DNA of 64,000 nucleotides, taken from Porticoccus sp963974675 (GTDB lineage Bacteria > Pseudomonadota > Gammaproteobacteria > Pseudomonadales > Porticoccaceae). The DNA is taken from the NCBI GenBank assembly GCA_963974675.1, contig CAXBDQ010000006.1, forward strand, positions 1 through 64,000, in the 5' to 3' direction. Every line of letters begins with the position of its first letter. Position 1 is the stretch's first letter. The notes under the pieces were generated by a model that searched no databases, had not been told where the DNA came from, and worked only from the letters and a program-made list of their open reading frames with translations. This document shows positions 27,681 through 37,800 of the stretch, one piece after another. The translations under genes and the position numbers were made by a program.

Positions 27681-28121
27681 CTAACGGCGTTTTTCAGCCT
27701 TCACTTCAACAGCACGTTTAGCAGCCGCTACCTTGTCGAGAATACCGTTGATGTATTTGTACGCATCCGTCGGGCCAAATTTTTTGGCTAAATTCACCGC
27801 CTCATTAATCGCCACTTTGTAGGGCACATCAATGCGATAACATAACTCATAGGAGCCCATTCTAAGCAAGGCTCTAGAAATGGGGTCAAGGTCCTTGGAA
27901 CCGCGATCGAGGTACAATTCATAAGCACCGTCAATATCATCCAATTTGCCGGGAATACCATGAAGCAATTCCTTAAAAAACTGGGTATCCACCTTAGTCA
28001 TGTTGTTATCAGTGAAAAACTCCGCTTCAATACTACTGATATCTGATCCGGACACCTGCCATTGATACAAAGCTTGAACCAATAACTGCCGCGCTTTTTT
28101 TCTGGTTGAGGGTAATATCAT
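27681..28121 (-). CDS. nusB: transcription antitermination factor NusB
   Basis: A 146-residue all-helical RNA-binding protein that joins NusE (S10) on boxA RNA in rRNA antitermination. ARQLLVQALYQWQ near the start and VPYKVAINEAVNLAKKFG toward the end are typical. AGGAG precedes the ATG and it starts 8 bases after ribH, so the two are coupled. The short basic tail (AVEVKAEKRR) is not unusual. Confidence 0.97.
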   Translation of the reverse strand: MILPSTRKKARQLLVQALYQWQVSGSDISSIEAEFFTDNNMTKVDTQFFKELLHGIPGKLDDIDGAYELYLDRGSKDLDPISRALLRMGSYELCYRIDVPYKVAINEAVNLAKKFGPTDAYKYINGILDKVAAAKRAVEVKAEKRR

Positions 28122-28129
28122 GTTATCTC

Positions 28130-28600
28130 CTACAACTGACGAAACAGGGAGATCATTTCCAACGCTGTCAGTGCGGCTTCTTCTCCCTTGTTTTCACTGT
28201 TATCACTAGCACGCTCTTCAGCCTGCTCTAAGGTTTCCGTCGTCAGCAAACCAAATGCTACCGGCAAGTTTTCCTTAAGCGCAACCGCGCCAATCCCTCT
28301 TGTTGTCTCACTACAGACATATTCAAAATGGGGTGTACCACCGCGAATCACACAGCCAAGGGCAATAAGCGCATCATAGGTGCCTTTCTTTGCCACTTTT
28401 TGACAAGCCAGCGGTAGCTCAAAAGCACCGGGCACTCGAAACAAGTCAACATCAGATACAGCAATACCGTGGCGAACCAATGCCTGCTGTGCACCGTTCA
28501 ACAAATTCTCTGTAATATTGCCATTCCAACGCGCAACGATTATGGCAATACGCGCACCAACCACATTAAAACTGCCCTCATCGGGTCTGTATTCGCTCAT
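28130..28600 (-). CDS. ribH: 6,7-dimethyl-8-ribityllumazine synthase
   Basis: A 156-residue lumazine synthase that condenses the ribityl pyrimidine with dihydroxybutanone phosphate. Active-site segments: RWN near residue 24, VPGAFELPLA, LGCVIRGGTPHFEYV, and late FGLLTTETLEQAEERA with a lysine-free ERASDNSENKG variant. It sits between ribBA and nusB, with 52 and 8 base gaps. The enzyme forms large icosahedral or pentameric assemblies in the cytosol. Confidence 0.97.
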   Translation of the reverse strand: MSEYRPDEGSFNVVGARIAIIVARWNGNITENLLNGAQQALVRHGIAVSDVDLFRVPGAFELPLACQKVAKKGTYDALIALGCVIRGGTPHFEYVCSETTRGIGAVALKENLPVAFGLLTTETLEQAEERASDNSENKGEEAALTALEMISLFRQL

Positions 28601-28652
28601 TTATCTCTTCCAAAAAATTGGTCTTAATACTATTTCGCACAGATTATTGGGC

Positions 28653-29765
28653 TTATTCGCAACTGATATATTCAACGACTTCCAGATCAAAACCAGAAAT
28701 ACCCGTAAATCTAAACGGCGCACTGAGTAACCGCATTTTGTGCACACCTAAGTCCATCAAAATCTGGGAGCCGGTGCCTACTTGCTGATAAACCATATCA
28801 GCTGCTTGCTGGGGTTTGGCGGGAACAGGGCTTAACGCCTGCTCAATACTGTCATCAATATCATCGGCAGTTTCCGGGTAGTAAAGGAACACCACCACAC
28901 CTCGCCTTTCTTCTGCCACTTTTTCCATAGCACGGGAAAGACTCCAGCTTTTAAAACCATCAGGTGCCTCAAGACCAAAAAGGTCACGGGAAGATTTATT
29001 GATGTGCACCCGAACCAATGGCGGTTCACCTTCAACGACATCACCCATAACCAGAGCAAAATGTTTTTCGTTGCGAGCTCTATCCAGATAGGTTTTTAGT
29101 ACAAACTCTCCATACTGAGTCGTAATTTCACGCTCATTAATACAGCTTATGGTTTTTTCCGTGACCAACCGATAGTGAATAAGATCAGCTATGGTGCCGA
29201 TTTTGAGGTCATGTTTTTTTGCAAAAACTTCCAAGTCCTCACGACGCGCCATCGTCCCGTCATCATTCATAATTTCGACAATCACCGCCGCTGGCTCAAA
29301 CCCAGCAATTTGCGCTAAGTCACAACCAGCTTCAGTGTGCCCAGCACGACTTAAAACACCGCCCGGTTCTGCCTGTAAAGGGAAAATATGCCCTGGCTGG
29401 ACAATGTCTTGGGGGCGAGCACTACTCGCTACCGCCGCTTGAACCGTACGTGCACGGTCTGCCGCCGAAATTCCAGTGGTCACGCCTTCTGCCGCTTCAA
29501 TGGACAGTGTGAAGTTAGTGCCATGACTGGCTTTATTGGCATCCACCATCAGTGGCAAGTTTAACTGCCGACAACGATCTTCTGTCAGCGTCAGACAAAT
29601 CAGTCCCCTACCATGGGTGGCCATAAAGTTGATATCTTCGGGACGAACCATGGTTGCGGCCATCAGTAGATCGCCTTCGTTTTCACGATCTTCGTCATCC
29701 ATCAGGATAACCATCTTGCCCTGGCGAATATCTTCGGCCAGTTCTTCCAAACTATTCAGCGCCAT
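28653..29765 (-). CDS. ribBA: 3,4-dihydroxy-2-butanone-4-phosphate synthase with degenerate GTP cyclohydrolase II domain (RibBA type)
   Basis: 370 residues. The N-terminal RibB half (about 1-200) is intact, with DDEDRENEGD (23-32), THGRGLICL and the GHTEAGCDL segment. The C-terminal half (about 205-370) keeps the RibA fold but not its zinc site: where RibA has SECLTGD...RCDCG, this reads NKSSRDLFGLE, without cysteines. GTP cyclohydrolase activity is therefore not expected, and ribA at 24550-25164 supplies it. Such RibB-X fusions are known in pseudomonads. Confidence 0.94.
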   Translation of the reverse strand: MALNSLEELAEDIRQGKMVILMDDEDRENEGDLLMAATMVRPEDINFMATHGRGLICLTLTEDRCRQLNLPLMVDANKASHGTNFTLSIEAAEGVTTGISAADRARTVQAAVASSARPQDIVQPGHIFPLQAEPGGVLSRAGHTEAGCDLAQIAGFEPAAVIVEIMNDDGTMARREDLEVFAKKHDLKIGTIADLIHYRLVTEKTISCINEREITTQYGEFVLKTYLDRARNEKHFALVMGDVVEGEPPLVRVHINKSSRDLFGLEAPDGFKSWSLSRAMEKVAEERRGVVVFLYYPETADDIDDSIEQALSPVPAKPQQAADMVYQQVGTGSQILMDLGVHKMRLLSAPFRFTGISGFDLEVVEYISCE

Positions 29766-29842
29766 ATACCGTTCTCTAAATCAGAAAAAACTACAACAAG
29801 CTTATAACTTCACTCAACTTACACCAACCAAGTTGCTACCCA

Positions 29843-30451
29843 CTATGCCTCTGCTGCCTTATCGCCCAACAACAATCGCTCCAAATAGCGGGCAATCACA
29901 TCGACTTCCAGGTTCACACGGGTTCCAGGCTGATAAGTCCCCATCACTGTTTTCTCCAGCGTGTGAGGCACAATATTCAACTCAAACTCGGCCCCTTCTA
30001 CTCTATTCACAGTGAGACTAGTGCCATCCACAGTAATCGAGCCTTTATGGGCAATATATTTGGCCAGTGCTTTCGGTGCACGAATGCGGAAACGCTCCGA
30101 CCGAGCATCCGGATAGCGGCTAACCACCTCACCCACATCATCGACATGACCAGAAACCAAATGCCCGCCTAATCGAGAGTCGGGGGTCAAAGCTCGCTCC
30201 AAATTTACCGGGGTTCCTGTGGACCAATCTCCGATAGATGTCATCGCTAGGGATTCAGATGAGACATCAGCCACATAGCCATCGCCGGGCAGTTCTACAA
30301 CTGTCAGGCAAACACCATTGGTAGCAATACTGTCACCCAACTGCACACCAGTTAAGTCCAGATCATTGGTTTTTACTCGCAGCCGCACATCGCCGCCGCG
30401 AGGCTCACACACCACAATTTCACCGATTGCTTCAATAATTCCAGTAAACAT
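29843..30451 (-). CDS. ribE: riboflavin synthase, alpha subunit
   Basis: About 202 residues in two repeated lumazine-binding barrels. The start MFTGIIEAIGE is the family hallmark and fixes the ATG at 30451; a GTG nine bases upstream is less likely. NGVCLTV in the first half and DGTSLTVNRV in the second are the paired ligand loops. It dismutates two lumazines to riboflavin. It lies between ribD and ribBA in the operon. Confidence 0.97.
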   Translation of the reverse strand: MFTGIIEAIGEIVVCEPRGGDVRLRVKTNDLDLTGVQLGDSIATNGVCLTVVELPGDGYVADVSSESLAMTSIGDWSTGTPVNLERALTPDSRLGGHLVSGHVDDVGEVVSRYPDARSERFRIRAPKALAKYIAHKGSITVDGTSLTVNRVEGAEFELNIVPHTLEKTVMGTYQPGTRVNLEVDVIARYLERLLLGDKAAEA

Positions 30452-30497
30452 AACAACCACTATTCAATGACAGGCTATCTTTGCCCTAACAACACGA

Positions 30498-31601
30498 TCA
30501 ACAACTGGCAGGACTCGCCGTTATACGAACATCACATCCCACCTGCCGAATATCGGTAATGTCCAAAGCTACCTGCTGATCCATACGATCGAAGGGCAGA
30601 GACAATAACGGACGCGCCGAACTACCAAGTAACTTGGGTGCCATATAGATCACAAACTCGTCCACCAAGCCCGCCTGCAAAAAAGCCCCGGCCAGCTCTG
30701 CACCAGCTTCCACCAGCACGTTATTACACTCTTTTTCTGCCAGCAGGCTTAACAATGCCGACAAATCAACCTGGCCATCGTTACCCGCCAAACAAATAAT
30801 TTCATCATTATTCCGGCCCGAACCTTCGCAGGACGTCACGATAAGAGTAGCACCTTGAACAGAAAGCACTTTTGCATCAGCCGGTGTTTGCAGCTTGCTA
30901 TCAACGACTACACGCAATGGCTGCCGGGCCGCAACTTCATCAGCATTGTCCAACCCCAGCTCATCCGCTCTTACTGTTAGGGACGGATCATCGTGCAATA
31001 TAGTGCCGATACCCGTCACTATGGCGCAATGTTTCGCTCGAAGCCGCTGCACATCCTGGCGGGCTGCAGCGCCAGTAATCCACTGACTCTCACCGCTATC
31101 CATTGCCGTACGCCCATCCAGGCTCATGGCTAATTTAACGGTCACCCAAGGCAACCCATACTGCTGACGCTTAATAAAACCACGGTTTAGCTGTTGTGCT
31201 TCAGTTTCAAGCAGGGGACCATCTACGATGACACCCGCCTGCTGAAGTAACTTCAGCCCACTTCCAGAAACTTTCGGGTTTGGGTCAGCCATGCCATAAA
31301 CCACCCGAGCCGCTCCCGCTGCGACCAATGCATCTGCGCAAGGTGGCGTGCGGCCATAATGGCTACAAGGCTCCAACGTGACGTAGACAGTAGCCCCTTT
31401 TGCTAGACCACCGGCCTGCTGCAAAGCATTGACTTCGGCATGGGCTTCCCCCGCCCTTTGGTGCCAACCTTCGCCCACGACCGAGCCATCTTGGGTTATC
31501 ACACAACCCACCGCAGGGTTGGGCATACAAGTATATTGCCCTCTGGCGGCCAATTTCAGCGCCCTGGCCATCATGACAAGGTCACCGCAATCTGGTGACA
31601 T
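30498..31601 (-). CDS. ribD: bifunctional diaminohydroxyphosphoribosylaminopyrimidine deaminase / reductase RibD
   Basis: 367 residues. The N-terminal deaminase (about 1-145) has zinc-site HAEVNAL and EPCSHYGRTPPCADAL. The C-terminal reductase (about 150-360) begins PWVTVKLAMSLDGRTA and includes the late VEAGAELAGAFL. It catalyses steps two and three of riboflavin synthesis. It starts 5 bases after nrdR, a conserved pairing. Confidence 0.97.
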   Translation of the reverse strand: MSPDCGDLVMMARALKLAARGQYTCMPNPAVGCVITQDGSVVGEGWHQRAGEAHAEVNALQQAGGLAKGATVYVTLEPCSHYGRTPPCADALVAAGAARVVYGMADPNPKVSGSGLKLLQQAGVIVDGPLLETEAQQLNRGFIKRQQYGLPWVTVKLAMSLDGRTAMDSGESQWITGAAARQDVQRLRAKHCAIVTGIGTILHDDPSLTVRADELGLDNADEVAARQPLRVVVDSKLQTPADAKVLSVQGATLIVTSCEGSGRNNDEIICLAGNDGQVDLSALLSLLAEKECNNVLVEAGAELAGAFLQAGLVDEFVIYMAPKLLGSSARPLLSLPFDRMDQQVALDITDIRQVGCDVRITASPASC

Positions 31602-31606
31602 CAGTC

Positions 31607-32080
31607 TCAGCCCTTTTCCTGTTCGGGAAGATTGTTTTCCAAGCGATCCAGCTCGGCACGAAATTCACTGAGATCTTGAAAGCTTCGATACACCGAAGCA
31701 AAGCGCACATAGGCTACTTCGTCCAACTCCCTCAACTCTGTCATGACTCGTTCGCCGATCATTCTTGAGGTTATTTCTCGCTCTCCGGCAGCTCGCAACT
31801 GGTGTTGAATATGGGATATAGCCCCTTCAATTTGCTCGATACCTACCGGACGCTTTTCCAATGCCCTCAACAATCCCGCCCTAAGTTTATCTTCATCAAA
31901 GGGCTCGCGAGTATCATCGCTCTTGATCACCCGGGGCATCAGCAGCTCGGCAAGCTCGTAAGTGGTAAAGCGCTCACGACAGGATAGACATTCACGCCGA
32001 CGGCGCACCTGGCCACCTTCGGCGACCAAACGAGAGTCAATAACTTTGGTATCCTCTGCACTGCAGAAAGGACAATACAT
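31607..32080 (-). CDS. nrdR: transcriptional repressor NrdR
   Basis: A 157-residue regulator. A zinc ribbon with C3, C6, C31 and C34 (CPFC...CLSC) is followed by an ATP-cone domain (about 48-138, PRVIKSDDTREPFDEDKL). NrdR senses ATP/dATP and represses ribonucleotide reductase genes through NrdR boxes; no nrd genes are in the window. It heads the rib operon, with glyA upstream separated by a terminator. Confidence 0.97.
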   Translation of the reverse strand: MYCPFCSAEDTKVIDSRLVAEGGQVRRRRECLSCRERFTTYELAELLMPRVIKSDDTREPFDEDKLRAGLLRALEKRPVGIEQIEGAISHIQHQLRAAGEREITSRMIGERVMTELRELDEVAYVRFASVYRSFQDLSEFRAELDRLENNLPEQEKG

Positions 32081-32181
32081 GGCGGCGACTTCATTCAGTT
32101 AAAATAGGCGAGCATGGTACCACATTTTACCGACATCTCAGCCGCGGCAAGGGCCGCACAAATCAGACGAAGCAGACAAGT

Positions 32182-32209
32182 AAAAGCCCCGCACAGGCAG
32201 GGCTTTTTT
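32182..32209 (-). terminator. terminator after glyA
   Basis: AAAAGCCC and its complement GGGCTTTT form a stem about 30 bases beyond the glyA stop, with T-runs on both strands, so it may work in both directions. It separates glyA from nrdR. Confidence 0.8.
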
Positions 32210-32237
32210 CAAGCAACAAACAGCTTATCCGTACTAT

Positions 32238-33497
32238 TTAGCCATAAACGGGGAATCGCCCACAAACTTCCAACACCCGTGCTTTCACCTCTGGAATGAC
32301 TTGCTCTGACGTACCATTTTCCAAACTATCCAACACATCACAAATCCAGTTGGCAAGATCAATGGATTCCGTTTCAGCAAAACCACGAGTCGTAATCGCC
32401 GGGGTACCAATACGCAGGCCAGACGTCACAAAAGGTGAGCGCGGGTCATTGGGCACCGCGTTTTTGTTCACGGTAATATAGGCTTCACCCAAGGCTGCAT
32501 CTGCATCTTTACCGGTGTATTCCTTACCTATCAAGTCGACCAGCATCAGGTGATTCTCAGTACCGCTGGAAACAATCTTAATGCCGCGCGCCATAAAGGT
32601 AGCCGCCATCACCTTAGCGTTTTTTACCACTTGCTGTTGATAGACTTTAAACTCATCCGTCATAGCTTCTTTAAACGATATCGCCTTCGCTGCAATCACG
32701 TGACACAAAGGACCACCTTGACCACCAGGAAATACCGCTGAATTTATTTTCTTGGCCAACTCTTCACTGTTTGTGAGAATAATGCCGCCGCGAGGACCTC
32801 GCAGGGTTTTATGGGTCGTAGACGTAACCACATCGGCAAAAGGCATTGGGTTTGGATAGACATCCGCCGCAATCAAGCCCGCCACGTGAGCCATGTCGAC
32901 CATGAGGTAAGCGCCCACTTTATCGGCAATCTCACGGAAGCGCGCCCAATCCAGCACACCAGAATATGCGGAGAAACCGGCAATAATCATTGTTGGTTTA
33001 TGCTCTACGGCTAAAGCTTCGATCTGCTCATAATCCACCAAACCGGTTTCAGGGTTCAGCCCATATTGCACTGCATTATAAATTTTTCCAGAAAAGCTTG
33101 GCTTGGCACCGTGAGTCAGGTGACCACCTGCGTCTAGGCTCATGCCCAATACCGTATCACCCGGCAGGCAAAGCGCCTGATAAACAGCGCTATTCGCTTG
33201 AGAGCCAGAGTGTGGCTGCACATTAGCGAACGCCGCACCAAATAGCTGAGTGACGCGCTGAATAGCCAACTCTTCAGTCTGATCGACAAACTCACAACCA
33301 CCGTAATAACGCTTATGAGGGTATCCTTCTGCGTATTTATTGGTGAGCTTAGTGCCCTGAGCGGCCATTACCGCTGGGCTGACATAGTTTTCAGAGGCAA
33401 TTAGTTCAATATGCTCTTCCTGACGCTGCCCTTCATGTTGAATGGCAGCCCATACTTCTGGGTCAAAACTGGCAATGGTTTGGTCTTTATCAAACAT
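32238..33497 (-). CDS. glyA: serine hydroxymethyltransferase
   Basis: A 419-residue PLP enzyme that interconverts serine and glycine while loading tetrahydrofolate with a one-carbon unit. The PLP lysine lies in TSTTHKTLRGPRGG; the N-terminal IASENYVSPAVMAAQGT and YPHKRYYGG segments are typical. The true start is the ATG at 33497 (MFDKDQT); the open frame extends 40 codons upstream, but that stretch lacks homology and would exceed the family length. Confidence 0.98.
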   Translation of the reverse strand: MFDKDQTIASFDPEVWAAIQHEGQRQEEHIELIASENYVSPAVMAAQGTKLTNKYAEGYPHKRYYGGCEFVDQTEELAIQRVTQLFGAAFANVQPHSGSQANSAVYQALCLPGDTVLGMSLDAGGHLTHGAKPSFSGKIYNAVQYGLNPETGLVDYEQIEALAVEHKPTMIIAGFSAYSGVLDWARFREIADKVGAYLMVDMAHVAGLIAADVYPNPMPFADVVTSTTHKTLRGPRGGIILTNSEELAKKINSAVFPGGQGGPLCHVIAAKAISFKEAMTDEFKVYQQQVVKNAKVMAATFMARGIKIVSSGTENHLMLVDLIGKEYTGKDADAALGEAYITVNKNAVPNDPRSPFVTSGLRIGTPAITTRGFAETESIDLANWICDVLDSLENGTSEQVIPEVKARVLEVCGRFPVYG

Positions 33498-33781
33498 GAG
33501 GCTCACACTGGTAGTTGGTGTACGGAAAATGGTGTAAAAAAGAGCGGGAATTGTACACAAAACAACCGCAAAATCCCATATTTGTTGCCACCGTATGTGC
33601 GAACCGACGGGGGTCATTTCTCCTACTCATTAGAGATAAAAGGAAAAAATCCCCACAGGGACATTATGGAGCTGACTTAGGGCCTACAGACTCATGGAAT
33701 AAATCAGTATGGTTAACTGTGACACGCGCTCGTCAAAAGACTCTAAAAGAGTTTTTACTCTAGCCCCAAATATCACCCTTA

Positions 33782-34414
33782 CTAGATGGCAATCAGACCA
33801 CTTTGTTTTATCCCATCAAAAATGAATTGAACAGCCAATGCGGCCAACAAAACGCCCATAACTCGTGTGATGACATGCATTCCCGTTACTCCCAGCAAAC
33901 GTTGAATTTTACTTGCAAGCAGCAACGCTATAAATGTAAGTAATACTATTGCCAATATTGACGAAATAATTATTGCTTGACCGGTTATATCACCCTCTTG
34001 ATCTGCCATGAGTAAAATAGCGGCACCCATGGCGCCAGGTCCAGCGATAAGAGGCGTAGCCAAGGGAAAAACTGAAATATCCGTTTTTAACGTTGCCTCT
34101 TCCTCCTCATCGTCTGTAGTTGATGTCCCACCCGAGGATCGCGCAAAAACCATATCAATACCAATAAGCAATAACAGAATACCTCCGGCGGCTCTCAATG
34201 CAGCAAGAGAAATACCAAGCTGGGCAAGCAGCAGCTCCCCGATTAATGCAAATGCAACCAAGATTCCGGCACTAATCACAGTCCCTCGAATAGCGGTGGC
34301 TCGTTTTTGTTGGTCAGTTTGATTTGCCGTCAGAACGGCAAACATCGCAGCAACGTCCAGTGGGCCGATTGTTGCAAAAAAAGTAGCCAGTGCTAATCCA
34401 GCAGTTTCAGTCAT
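33782..34414 (-). CDS. MarC family integral membrane protein
   Basis: A 210-residue protein with about six hydrophobic helices. The N-terminal FFATIGPLDVAAMFAVLTAN and the central PLATPLIAGPGAMGAAILL match the MarC/NAAT family. Despite the name the family has no proven role in antibiotic resistance, and its substrate is unknown. Between helices 3 and 4 is a Ser/Thr/acidic loop (SSGGTSTTDDEEEEA). A short hairpin at 33740-33752 may end its transcript. Confidence 0.9.
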   Translation of the reverse strand: MTETAGLALATFFATIGPLDVAAMFAVLTANQTDQQKRATAIRGTVISAGILVAFALIGELLLAQLGISLAALRAAGGILLLLIGIDMVFARSSGGTSTTDDEEEEATLKTDISVFPLATPLIAGPGAMGAAILLMADQEGDITGQAIIISSILAIVLLTFIALLLASKIQRLLGVTGMHVITRVMGVLLAALAVQFIFDGIKQSGLIAI

Positions 34415-34810
34415 AGTCTTTTATGGTAGCCTGTTTGGCTCTCTACCGCTTGACTCTGTGGCATGAAAACGAAAACAACTATCCACCAAAATGGTGCTAA
34501 CTCAAAGCGCGGAGTGGCCGACCTTGTGATATGCATACTACCTTGTGCGTGACACATATATCCTCTTAACGATAGCAACCAATTTACCCGCTGTAAAAAT
34601 CACAAGCATTAGGATTCTGAGAAGTAGTGCCAAGTATTCCTGCAGCACAAACAAGCTCACATGAAGACACCCATCTTTATCGAGATATTGATAAAACGTG
34701 TTCTAGGGTCAGGGTAAAAAACTCAGAGTTGATTGGTCAAGGTGAAAATTGTGGTCGTAGGTAATGAACAAACCTAAAGCCCTCCAAATAGAAACAGAGT
34801 TTTTATTTCC
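34415..34810. other. intergenic region between icmF and marC, nothing recognised
   Basis: About 396 bases downstream of icmF and upstream of marC, both on the minus strand. I find no open frame above about 15 codons with a plausible start site, no tRNA-like fold and no strong terminator. The marC promoter should lie near 34415-34480. Confidence 0.5.
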
Positions 34811-37800
34811 TCACATATTCCTTCGGTACAAACCTCCAATGCTATACAGCGCTGAACTCATCTGCCCCAGGGAGTTGGTTTTGGCTGCCTCCATTAGGCT
34901 TTCAAAAATATTGCCCTGATTAAGGGCCGCTGATTTCAGCTCACTCAGTGCTGTTGACGAACTGTCGTTATGAAGCGAGCAATATGCCTGCAGGTTATCC
35001 ACCTGCATTTGTTTCTCCGTGTCATCTGATCGTGCCAGCTCACGCCCCTCCAACGATTCTTCAGTACCAGCTTCAGGAAGAAATGTGTTCACTCCGATTA
35101 AGGGCAAACTGCCATCATGTTTTTTGATTTCATAACTCATACTTTCTTCCTGAATTTTGCCACGTTGATACATGGTATCCATGGCGCCCAAAACGCCACC
35201 ACGTTCAGAAATTCGTTCAAATTCAGCATAAACAGCCTCTTCCACTAAATCTGTCAGCTGCTCAATCACAAAGGATCCCTGCCAGGGGTTCTCACAAAAA
35301 TTCAGGCCGAACTCCCTGTTGATAATCAACTGAATGGCCATCGCTCTTCGCACAGATTCTGTAGTGGGTGTGGTAATAGCTTCGTCGTAAGCATTGGTGT
35401 GCAAGCTGTTGGTGTTATCAAAAATGGCATAGAGCGCCTGCAAGGTGGTGCGAATATCGTTAAAGCTCATTTCCTGCGCATGCAAGCTGCGGCCCGATGT
35501 TTGAATATGATATTTAAGCATCTGACTACGCGGGCTGGCACCATAGCGCTCCTTCATGGCTCTGGCCCAGATACGTCGGGCAACCCGCCCCATTACGGCA
35601 TACTCTGGGTCCATTCCATTGGAAAAAAAGAAACTGAAATTGGGCACAAAGTCATCCACTTTCATGCCGCGAGATAAGTAATACTCGACTAGGGTAAAAC
35701 CGTTGGACAGGGTGAACGCCAGCTGCGAAATGGGGTTCGCCCCTGCTTCGGCAATATGATACCCACTCACCGACACGCTGTAATAATTGCGCACCTTGTT
35801 AGCAATAAAATATTCCTGAACGTCGCCCATCATGCGCATAGCGAAATTGGTGGAGAAGATACAGGTATTCTGGGCTTGGTCTTCTTTTAAAATATCAGCC
35901 TGTACCGTACCTCGCACGGCGGCTAATGTTTCCTTTTTGATTCTTGCATAGGTCTCTGCATCGACTAACTTATCGCCAGTGATACCGAGTAAAGCTAAGC
36001 CCAAGCCATTGTGCCCCTCGGGCAGAACACCCTCATAAGTTGGCTTTGTTTTACCTAAAAAGATTTTTTCGATTTTATCTTCTGCTTCTCGCCACAAATC
36101 GTTTTCTTTCAGGTAAATTTCTACTTGCTGGTCAATCGCCACATTCATAAAGAACGCAAGAATCATCGGTGCGGGGCCATTGATGGTCATGGATACTGAC
36201 GTTGTAGGCGAGCACAAATCAAACCCTGAATAGAGTTTTTTCATGTCGTCCAGTGTCGCAATCGACACCCCAGAATTACCGACTTTCCCCCAAATATCTG
36301 GGCGAGGATCCGGATCCGCACCATAGAGGGTCACCGAATCAAAGGCTGTAGACAGTCGTGTCGCAGGCTGCCCACTGGACACGTAATGGAAGCGCCGATT
36401 AGTACGCTCGGGTGTACCTTCCCCAGCAAACATTCGTGCAGGGTCTTCACCTGAGCGACGATAGGGGAATACACCAGCAACATAGGGGTAACTACCGGGT
36501 AAATTTTCCGCCAACAGGAATGTTAATATCTCACCCCAATTCTGATACCGAGGCGCTGCCACCTTGGGCACCTTAAGATGGCTTAAGGATTCTACGTAAT
36601 TGTCCCCAGTAATTTGTTTGCCCCGAACTGGATACGAATACTGAGCCTGCTCAACTGCAGCCTTTTTTTCTGGCCACTGCTGTAGCATAACAATCGATTC
36701 TCTATCCAGCCCAGAAACAGCCTGCTGATAACGCTGACGAAGCGTCACCAATGTCGCATCGGCCTGTTTACTGACCAGATCAGCGTTTGGATACAACCCG
36801 AAGGGCTCAGGCAACCTCTGGTCGCTCAATGACGTTAATATCTGGTAGCTCTGATAGGCTTCCGAAGCCAACTTAGCCTGCTGTACATTTTTTTTGTGAA
36901 TCTGACGGCCCTGCTCACTGATCTCTGCTAGGTAACGAATACGGTTTCCTGGAATCAATGCGACGGACCGGGAACACTCCTCGCTGTCCCCGCCTACAGG
37001 AATCCAAATATCAGCCTCCAGCCCCTTTTTCTCCGCCAACAACCGACACAGATGATAAAAAGCACGATTAATTCCCGGATCGTTGAATTGACTGGCGATG
37101 GTGGGATAAACGGGAATTTGGTCCGGCAATACAGCAAAGGCATTGTGGTTTCTCTGCCACTGCTTACGAATATCACGCAGGGCGTCTTCGGCACCACGCT
37201 TATCATATTTATTCAAAATCACCATATCGGCATAATCGATCATATCGATTTTTTCCAATTGGCTGGCGGCACCGTAATCACTGGTCATGATATACAGCGA
37301 CAAATCCACCATATCGACTATTTCGGAATCGCTTTGGCCAATGCCTGCGGTCTCCACCAGCACTAAATCGTAGTTCAGTGATTTTAAAAACAGGGTGACA
37401 TCTCCCAACATTTCACTGGTTGCCAAATGTTGTCGACGCGTCGCCATTGAACGCATATAAATATTAGGTGAAGCTAGGCTGTTCATACGGATTCGATCGC
37501 CCAGTAGTGCTCCACCGGTGCGACGCCGAGTTGGGTCTACCGCCAAGACCGCAATACGCATGTCTGGCCGGTGTTGTAAAAATCGATCCAGCATTTCATC
37601 AACGATACTGCTTTTACCGGCACCCCCCGTACCGGTAATACCCATCACGGGTGTTTTATCGGCAGCTAACATCCACTCAGCTTTTAGTTGAGCCAGTTTG
37701 GCGCTAGGGATCTCGCCTTCTTCAATAGCAGAAATCATCTGCGCGATTTGTACTTCGTTATCTCTATCGGGCTGAGAAAACTGACAAGCTGCATCTGAGC

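Noticed and set aside
29766..32160. FMN riboswitch in the riboflavin operon
   Set aside because: I looked for the conserved FMN-element core upstream of nrdR, ribD, ribE, ribBA and ribA and did not see it; gaps between these genes are mostly too short.
33498..33617. N-terminal extension of GlyA by 40 residues
   Set aside because: The extension lacks homology to serine hydroxymethyltransferases and the internal ATG at 33497 gives the normal length and N-terminus.
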